Positions 59,066 through 64,000 of a DNA stretch of 64,000 bases are shown here, one piece after another. Below the pieces are notes generated by a model that worked only from the letters and a program-made list of their open reading frames with translations, made no database searches and was not told where the DNA came from. A program made the translations under genes and the position numbers. Location of the stretch: assembly GCA_947062675.1 (NCBI GenBank), contig CAMSQM010000008.1, positions 1 through 64,000 on the forward strand, given 5' to 3'. Positions within the stretch are counted from its first letter, which is position 1. Each line of letters begins with the position of its first letter. This DNA comes from an uncultured Roseburia sp. Its GTDB lineage: Bacteria > Bacillota > Clostridia > Lachnospirales > Lachnospiraceae.

Positions 59066-60835
59066 ATGGTTGATTTAAAGGCGAGACCGTATTATCTGTC
59101 GGATGAGGATATCCGCTGGGTGCAGGAGACGATCGGGGGAATGAGCGCGGAGGAGAAAGTGGGGCAGTTATTTTTCCAGCTGACGGCTTCCATGGACGAG
59201 GAATATTTAAAAGAGCTGATGGAAAAGTATCATCTGGGCGGATGCCGTTACAATCCGGCTCCGGGGAGAGCGGTGCAGGAGCAGAACCGTATTCTGCAGA
59301 AATATGCAAAGATTCCGGTGTTTATAGCCTGCAACACGGAGGCGGGCGGCGACGGCGCCTGTGCGGACGGGACGAGGATCGGCTCCGGTGTGAAGATCGG
59401 GGCGACCGGAAAGGAGGAATACGCGCACGCGCTCGGGAAAATGTCCAATGAGGAGGCGGCCGCTATCGGCTGTAATATGGCATTTGCGCCTGTCTGCGAC
59501 ATTCTTTATAACTGGGAGAACACGGAGGTGGTGGGGAGAGCCTTCGGAAATGATCCGGACCGTGTGGCGGGGATGAGTGCGGCGTACATAAAAGGGGCCC
59601 ACGAGAATCCCGGCTTTGCCTGCGCCGCAAAGCATTTTCCGGGGAACGGTCAGGATTTCCGCGATGCGCATCTTTCTAACAATGTGAATTATTTTGACGA
59701 GCGTGAGTGGGATGAGACATACGGCAGGGTATACCGGACACTGATTGAAAATGATCTGGATGCGATTATGGCGGGACACATTATGCTGCCGAAAGTGGCG
59801 CGGGCGATTAATCCGGATCTGGAGGAGGATGATATGATGCCCGCGACTTTAAGTCCGGAGATTATGCAGGGGCTGCTCCGGGCGAAGCTGGGGTTTAACG
59901 GCATGGTTGTGACGGATGCCTCGCATATGGTGGGCATGACAAACCGGATGAAGCGCGCCGAAATGCTCCCGCGCACAATCAACGCGGGCTGCGATATGTT
60001 CCTGTTTTTCAATGATCCGGAGGAAGACTTTCACACAATGCTTGACGCATACAAAAGCGGTGTGATCAGTGAGGAGCGCATGGCGGAGGCCCTGACGCGC
60101 ATTCTTGGCCTGAAAGCGCATATGGGCCTTCACAGAAAGAACAGGGAGAATCTTGTTCCCGGGGAGGAAGTGCTGGCGTCGGTGCTCGGGAGAACCGAAT
60201 ATAAGCAGATGCACAGGGCGATCAGCAGAGACTGCATTACACTCGTAAAATATAAAGACCCCGATGTGCTGCCGCTTGCGCCGGAAAAATATAAGAGAAT
60301 TATGATTGTCCATGTGAAGGCTGCCGAGGGGCCGATGTCTTTTCTGATGAAAGCGCTGGGAATGGGGGACGGAAGTAATCCGGCAGAGCTTCTGAGGGAA
60401 AAGCTCTGTGCGAGAGGGTTTGATGCGTTTATCTATGAGAGCCCTCTGGATGTTATGCGCAGACAGGTGGAAGCGGGAGAGAAACCAGGCCTGAATCTGT
60501 ATTTTGCCGGAAAGAATGCGATCGCTGATTTTGTGAAGGATATGGATCTTGTGATCACACTCTGCGATGTGCAGAGTGGCAGGCCGGCGTTCGGTATGTC
60601 GAAGGGAGGCGGGGAGATCCCGTGGTATGTATTTGAGGTGCCCGTCGTGGTGATCGGGTGCGGGCAGCCGACAATGCTCGCGGATATTCCGCAGGCCAGA
60701 ACGTATATCAACACTTACGATGCGAAGGAGGACACATTTGACGCTCTTGTGGACAATCTGCTGGGCGGAGCGCAGACCTTTAAGGGCAGAGATCCGATTG
60801 ACAGCTTCTGCGGCCTTTTTGATGCCCGCTTATAA
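59066..60835 (+). CDS. Glycoside hydrolase family 3, NagZ-like beta-N-acetylglucosaminidase
   Basis: A 589-residue enzyme. The GH3 N-terminal barrel (about 10-350) contains K189-H190-F-P-G-N-G with a following D-A-H (RDAHLS), the Asp-His dyad used by NagZ-type beta-N-acetylhexosaminidases. The nucleophile is D284 (VVTDASHMVG). A GH3 C-terminal domain occupies about 400-589. There is no signal peptide, so it should act in the cytoplasm on imported GlcNAc-MurNAc muropeptides. AAGGAGGAGG lies 5 nt before the ATG. A peptidoglycan peptidase gene follows after 77 nt, supporting a wall-recycling role. Confidence 0.88.
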   Translation: MVDLKARPYYLSDEDIRWVQETIGGMSAEEKVGQLFFQLTASMDEEYLKELMEKYHLGGCRYNPAPGRAVQEQNRILQKYAKIPVFIACNTEAGGDGACADGTRIGSGVKIGATGKEEYAHALGKMSNEEAAAIGCNMAFAPVCDILYNWENTEVVGRAFGNDPDRVAGMSAAYIKGAHENPGFACAAKHFPGNGQDFRDAHLSNNVNYFDEREWDETYGRVYRTLIENDLDAIMAGHIMLPKVARAINPDLEEDDMMPATLSPEIMQGLLRAKLGFNGMVVTDASHMVGMTNRMKRAEMLPRTINAGCDMFLFFNDPEEDFHTMLDAYKSGVISEERMAEALTRILGLKAHMGLHRKNRENLVPGEEVLASVLGRTEYKQMHRAISRDCITLVKYKDPDVLPLAPEKYKRIMIVHVKAAEGPMSFLMKALGMGDGSNPAELLREKLCARGFDAFIYESPLDVMRRQVEAGEKPGLNLYFAGKNAIADFVKDMDLVITLCDVQSGRPAFGMSKGGGEIPWYVFEVPVVVIGCGQPTMLADIPQARTYINTYDAKEDTFDALVDNLLGGAQTFKGRDPIDSFCGLFDARL

Positions 60836-60912
60836 GCACTGCCGCGGACGCTCCGGTATGAAATCAGGGCCTTGCGCATAGGATAGGGTAAGAGGACAGT
60901 GGGAGGCACTGA

Positions 60913-62049
60913 TTGAAAAATATATTTTGGGGAGACCGCGGGACGGAGGTGGCGTATCTGCAGCTCGCACTGACCCGTGCGGGGTTTCCGCTTGCGCAGG
61001 ACGGCATTTTTGGAAGCCGCACCTGCGCTGCGCTGCGTGCATTTACGGGAGAGGAGCATGCGTGCAGTGTGGACGCGGAGGACTGGCGCAGGCTGATTCC
61101 CTATCTGAAGGGTTATCACGCGGAAACGATCGTCTCAGGGGATGTGCCGTACAGTTCTGTTTTAAACGGATATGTGATCGAGGGGCTTCTGGAACGCTAT
61201 CCGTTTCTGGAGACCGGGAGTATCGGCAGAAGCGTGATGGGAAGGGAAATTCCTTTTCTGAAAATCGGGAAGGGGAAAAAGCAGATGTTTTACAACGCTT
61301 CCTTTCACGCAAATGAGAGCATCACAACGCCGGTTCTCCTGTCATTTGCGGAGGAGTACGCAGCCGCATACACCGCGGGCGGAAAAATATCCGGGGTATC
61401 CGCGGCGGAGCTGTTTGAAAATTATCAGCTCTATGTTGTGCCGATGGTCAATCCGGACGGCGTGGATCTTGTAAACGGAATTCTGGCAAACGGAATTTAT
61501 TACAGGCAGGCGCGTGCGATTTCCGAAGGATATCCGCAGATCCCGTTTCCATCCGGCTGGAAGGCGAATATCTATGGCATTGATCTGAATCTGCAGTTTC
61601 CGGCAGGATGGGAAAATGCAAAGCAGATTAAGTATGCGCAGGGCTACACGTCTCCCGCGCCCCGTGATTTTGTCGGCGAGGCGCCGCTGACGGCGCCGGA
61701 GAGCCTGGCGGTGTATCAGTTTACCAGAGAACATGATTTTTCTCTGATTCTGGCCTATCACACGCAGGGAGAGGTGATTTACTGGAAATATCTGGACTAT
61801 GAGCCTGAGCGTTCCCGCGAAATCGCGCAGTATTTCGGCAGGGTCAGCGGTTATGCGGTGGAGGAAACGCCCTCGGCGTCAGGCTATGCGGGCTACAAGG
61901 ACTGGTTTATCCAGGAGTATGACCGCCCCGGCTATACGGTGGAAGCCGGCGAGGGACAAAATCCGCTTCCAATGTCGCAGTTTGATGCGATATATGAGAG
62001 GAATCGTGGAATCCTGCTCGGAGGGATGACGCAGATACCGCCGGGGTGA
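60913..62049 (+). CDS. M14-family peptidase with N-terminal peptidoglycan-binding domain
   Basis: A 378-residue zinc peptidase resembling gamma-D-glutamyl-diamino-acid endopeptidase I of spore-forming Firmicutes. Residues 1-50 form a PG_binding_1 domain (GDRGTEVAYLQLALTRAGF, QDGIFGSRT). The M14 domain has Zn ligands H132 and E135 (SFHANES) and H283 (AYHTQGE), and catalytic E344 (YTVEAGEG). No signal peptide is seen, so it probably acts inside the cell, such as in the mother cell or in muropeptide turnover. TTG start, supported by GGGAGG 6 nt upstream and by the domain beginning at once. A terminator follows. Confidence 0.9.
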   Translation: MKNIFWGDRGTEVAYLQLALTRAGFPLAQDGIFGSRTCAALRAFTGEEHACSVDAEDWRRLIPYLKGYHAETIVSGDVPYSSVLNGYVIEGLLERYPFLETGSIGRSVMGREIPFLKIGKGKKQMFYNASFHANESITTPVLLSFAEEYAAAYTAGGKISGVSAAELFENYQLYVVPMVNPDGVDLVNGILANGIYYRQARAISEGYPQIPFPSGWKANIYGIDLNLQFPAGWENAKQIKYAQGYTSPAPRDFVGEAPLTAPESLAVYQFTREHDFSLILAYHTQGEVIYWKYLDYEPERSREIAQYFGRVSGYAVEETPSASGYAGYKDWFIQEYDRPGYTVEAGEGQNPLPMSQFDAIYERNRGILLGGMTQIPPG

Positions 62050-62055
62050 AGAAAC

Positions 62056-62084
62056 ATACGGTGTGGCCGCGGGCTGCACCGTAT
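62056..62084 (+). terminator. Terminator after the M14 peptidase gene
   Basis: ATACGGTG (62056-62063) pairs with CACCGTAT (62077-62084), followed by TTATTAAAA; the T tract is weak. Confidence 0.6.
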
Positions 62085-62226
62085 TTATTAAAAAGCTGCA
62101 GGGGCGGGGAAAGTGGCGCCTTTCTGCTTTAATGACTTCACAGTCCGGGTTATCGGACAAGTGATCTGTGAATTGCGACTGTTCTGCCGGAAATAATTTA
62201 TATACTTTTCAATGGGGGAACAAATT
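62085..62226 (+). other. Intergenic stretch turning AT-rich
   Basis: No gene is seen. GC content drops sharply after about 62140, marking the left edge of the AT-rich patch. A TATACT (62201-62206) before the small frame at 62227 lacks a matching -35 box. Confidence 0.5.
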
Positions 62227-62340
62227 ATGATAAAGCGATTTAAAAATATTGCTCCCTATTCAGAAAAGTGTTCCCACTGCATAACATTTGAAATAAAATG
62301 TATATTCTTAAGTATGATTACCGGATTTACGCTTATCTGA
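62227..62340 (+). CDS. Possible small protein of 37 residues
   Basis: ATG at 62227, 8 nt after GGGGGA, opens a 37-codon frame ending in TGA at 62338-62340. The peptide has a basic N-terminus (MIKRFKN), a CSHC motif, a further Cys, and a hydrophobic C-terminal stretch (IFLSMITGFTLI) that could sit in a membrane. It ends 20 nt from the convergent methyltransferase stop. Support is only the ribosome site; it may be chance or a gene remnant in the AT-rich patch. Confidence 0.3.
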   Translation: MIKRFKNIAPYSEKCSHCITFEIKCIFLSMITGFTLI

Positions 62341-62359
62341 CAATTCTTCAAACTGGAAG

Positions 62360-62977
62360 TTAACGAGTCAGTGTCAGGATACCGGCACAGTATGAAATTT
62401 GCCTGAATGCAATGCCCGGAAATGCACTTCTCAGTTCATCGGCAACGAAATATATTTCTTCATCATCCCATTCGGCACCTGCTTCCTGTCTGCATTGATT
62501 CAATTTATCGCGGTTTTCAAAAGCAACGTCACCAATTAAAATCTTCCCATTCTCTTTCAGGCAATTGCACAAAGTGCAAAGAAAGGATATTTTTTGTTCA
62601 TCCGTCAAATGATGCAGTGAGTATGTTGCCACAATAAAATCATAGCATTGATTCCGCAGCGGCTCCACTAATCCTTTCGTGAAATCCCCCTGATAAAGAT
62701 GTGAACCCGGCATTTTCCCGGATGCTAATTCAATCATTCTTGACGAGAAATCCTGCCCATAGATGGAACAACCATGTTCATATAGTTTTGTCGTGAGTGT
62801 ACCCGTTCCAAACCCTATATCAAGCACTGTTGCGTTTGGCGTTTCCATAATGGCCTGAAAGATGTTTCCAAGCACATCCCTGTAACCGGCAAACGGATAT
62901 GTATTTTCTTCATCGGAAATCCCCACCGTTTTGTCATATCCATCTGCCCACAGGTCAAAGCCGTTTTTATTTAACAT
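62360..62977 (-). CDS. Class I SAM-dependent methyltransferase (YrrT-like)
   Basis: A 205-residue methyltransferase with TVLDIGFGTGTLTTKLYEHG (motif I), GQDFSSRMIELAS (II), YDFIVATYSLHHLTDEQK (IV) and LKENGKILIGDVAF (VI). It resembles YrrT-type small-molecule methyltransferases; the substrate is unknown. The start MLNKNGFDLWADGYDKTVG is 5 nt after AAGGAGG, better than the upstream Met. The gene is AT-rich against its surroundings and on the opposite strand, consistent with transfer into this spot. Confidence 0.87.
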   Translation of the reverse strand: MLNKNGFDLWADGYDKTVGISDEENTYPFAGYRDVLGNIFQAIMETPNATVLDIGFGTGTLTTKLYEHGCSIYGQDFSSRMIELASGKMPGSHLYQGDFTKGLVEPLRNQCYDFIVATYSLHHLTDEQKISFLCTLCNCLKENGKILIGDVAFENRDKLNQCRQEAGAEWDDEEIYFVADELRSAFPGIAFRQISYCAGILTLTR

Positions 62978-63099
62978 ACCTGCCTCCTTAAACATCAATT
63001 TATATATTTAATTATAAAATATGTGCCTGATGCCTGCAATGTATATTTATAATCCCGCTTTCTATGGGTACACAATTCCAAAAAGGGAGAAATATTTTA

Positions 63100-63553
63100 G
63101 TGAAATCGAATAAGAAAAATGAAGTTATTGTTTTTGTGTGTGCGGTCATTGTAACGCTGGCTTCAGGAATGATAGCGGGCTGTTCTCTCACAGAAAATAA
63201 TTCTGCGGGTACGCGGACAGATGGGGAACTTTCAGATAATAATATGAAATCTCAAATAGTTCAGGAACAGACAGAACAACCCGGAGAGCCGGTACAGGAA
63301 GACACTGCGGATCCGGAATTTTCTGTCCGTCCCTTTTGAGGGAGATATAGAAGTCTATACGGGTACAGGCACAATAAGTGAAATGTCCTTAAAGGGCTTA
63401 GAGGATACGGGAGAGCAGGAAAATGAAAGTGTTCAGATAGTTTTTGTGGAATATATGGACAGCAGTATCGGAGATTCCTATAGATATCTGACGCTGAAAT
63501 TTGTCAGACAGGAAAACGAATGGAAAGTACAATTTTATGGAACCGGGGGATAG
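63100..63553 (+). pseudogene. Frameshifted lipoprotein gene
   Basis: A GTG start at 63100 (GGGAG 10 nt upstream) opens a lipoprotein with a signal peptide and the lipobox IAGC (Cys28), followed by an Asn/Glu/Gln-rich linker. The frame stops at TGA 63337-63339, right after CCCTTT. One base over, reading continues as PFEGDIEVYTGTGTISEM to a TAG at 63551, ending in RYLTLKFVRQENEWKVQFYGTGG, which looks like a real small beta domain. Together they would give about 150 residues. A single-base loss or gain at the CCCTTTT run, a sequencing error or programmed +1 frameshifting are all possible. The codon style is AT-rich, like the neighbouring methyltransferase. Confidence 0.75.
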
Positions 63554-63589
63554 GAATAAGTCGTGCTTTTGCGAGGCGGAAAAACTGTC

Positions 63590-63618
63590 TTGTCAGATGT
63601 AAAGTTTCGTGGTATACT
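63590..63618 (+). promoter_or_regulatory. Promoter of nadA
   Basis: TTGTCA (63590-63595), 17 bases, TATACT (63613-63618) with a TGG extension before the -10 box, 38 nt before the nadA start. Confidence 0.78.
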
Positions 63619-63656
63619 TCTTAAAATGCAGATCCACCACAGAAAAGAGGAGCAAT

Positions 63657-64000
63657 ATGACGAAACAGGAAGAAATTGAACAGCTCAAAAAGGAACGTGA
63701 CGCCGTCATTCTCGCGCATTATTACACGCGCCCGGAGGTGCAGGCCATCGCGGACTACATAGGGGATTCCTACTATCTCAGTGAAAAGGCGTCGTCGCTG
63801 ACCGCGAAGACCATCGTATTCTGCGGCGTTTCTTTTATGGGAGAGAGCGCGAAGCTTCTGAATCCCGACAGGACGGTTCTGATGCCGGACGAGTCGGCGG
63901 ACTGTCCGATGGCGCATATGGTGACAAGGGAGACCGTGGAGGCGGCGCGGAAGAAATATCCAGGTCTTGTTGTCGTCTGTTACATTAATTCGACCGCGGA
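63657..64000 (+). CDS. nadA: Quinolinate synthase A, 3' end missing
   Basis: NadA condenses iminoaspartate with dihydroxyacetone phosphate to quinolinate, the first committed product of de novo NAD synthesis. The frame opens at 63657 ([20 protein letters not shown]) behind AGAGGAG and runs off the right edge; about 114 residues are visible. Family segments are [43 protein letters not shown] (its Cys is one of three 4Fe-4S ligands) and [14 protein letters not shown]. nadB and nadC usually follow, outside the window. Confidence 0.95.
   Translation, partial: MTKQEEIEQLKKERDAVILAHYYTRPEVQAIADYIGDSYYLSEKASSLTAKTIVFCGVSFMGESAKLLNPDRTVLMPDESADCPMAHMVTRETVEAARKKYPGLVVVCYINSTA

Noticed and set aside
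1-64000. tRNA or rRNA genes, transposases, integrases
   Set aside because: No T-loop/acceptor patterns, rRNA-like segments, DDE or recombinase motifs were recognised by eye. A covariance-model scan would be needed to exclude small RNAs.

Overview
The window looks like a chromosomal segment of a strictly anaerobic, probably spore-forming Firmicute of the Lachnospiraceae/Clostridia type. The reasons are the gene order rbfA-nrnA-truB-ribF-rpsO-pnp, a complete six-subunit Rnf complex, families common in that group (DUF4026, DUF3737, DUF4317), a CwlD-PdaA type spore-cortex fusion protein, strong GGAGG ribosome sites and sigma-A promoters with 17-base spacers. Most genes lie on the + strand and share a GC-rich codon style. 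A few AT-richer genes (35256-36059 and about 62140-63553) stand out.

Layout: 1-9273 is a translation and RNA-decay block: rbfA (cut by the left edge), nrnA, a DUF4026 protein, truB, ribF, a secreted NlpC/P60 hydrolase, rpsO with a leader of about 190 nt, pnp and a small TPR protein. 9426-21588 holds lepA and hemW, the amidase-deacetylase fusion, a 1166-residue TPR protein with a J-like domain coupled to an Hsp70, and a secreted metallophosphoesterase. 21659-26852 is rnfCDGEAB, preceded by an inverted-repeat promoter region. 27031-31981 holds a chemoreceptor, a Cys-rich protein, a YdcF protein, RNase H and a MATE transporter. 31974-32624 has no gene; it contains 34-base tandem repeats and a perfect 27-bp hairpin. 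32625-39043 holds a TetR regulator divergent from glgB, a methyltransferase, a DUF3737 protein and an ECF sigma operon.

39175-46692 is the most interesting unit. It is a four-gene operon encoding a PAPS-reductase-like ATP pyrophosphatase fused to a zinc ribbon and a ferredoxin domain, a DUF4007 protein, a 1162-residue P-loop ATPase and a cysteine desulfurase. This is the component set expected for Ssp-type DNA phosphorothioation. It lies behind a consensus promoter overlapped by palindromes, and no recognisable restriction partner lies in the window.

46799-57602 holds a methyltransferase, a Cache-type chemoreceptor, a half-length DUF4317 protein, an esterase, a large REC-GGDEF-EAL-PAS-REC-GGDEF protein coupled to a phosphopantetheinyl transferase, a GreA-like factor, metF and an unknown gene. 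57646-64000 holds a MORN-repeat protein on the - strand, a GH3 and M14 pair without signal peptides (likely peptidoglycan fragment recycling), a small AT-rich patch with a second-strand methyltransferase and a frameshifted lipoprotein, and the start of nadA, cut by the right edge. No tRNA, rRNA, CRISPR array, transposase or prophage gene was recognised.
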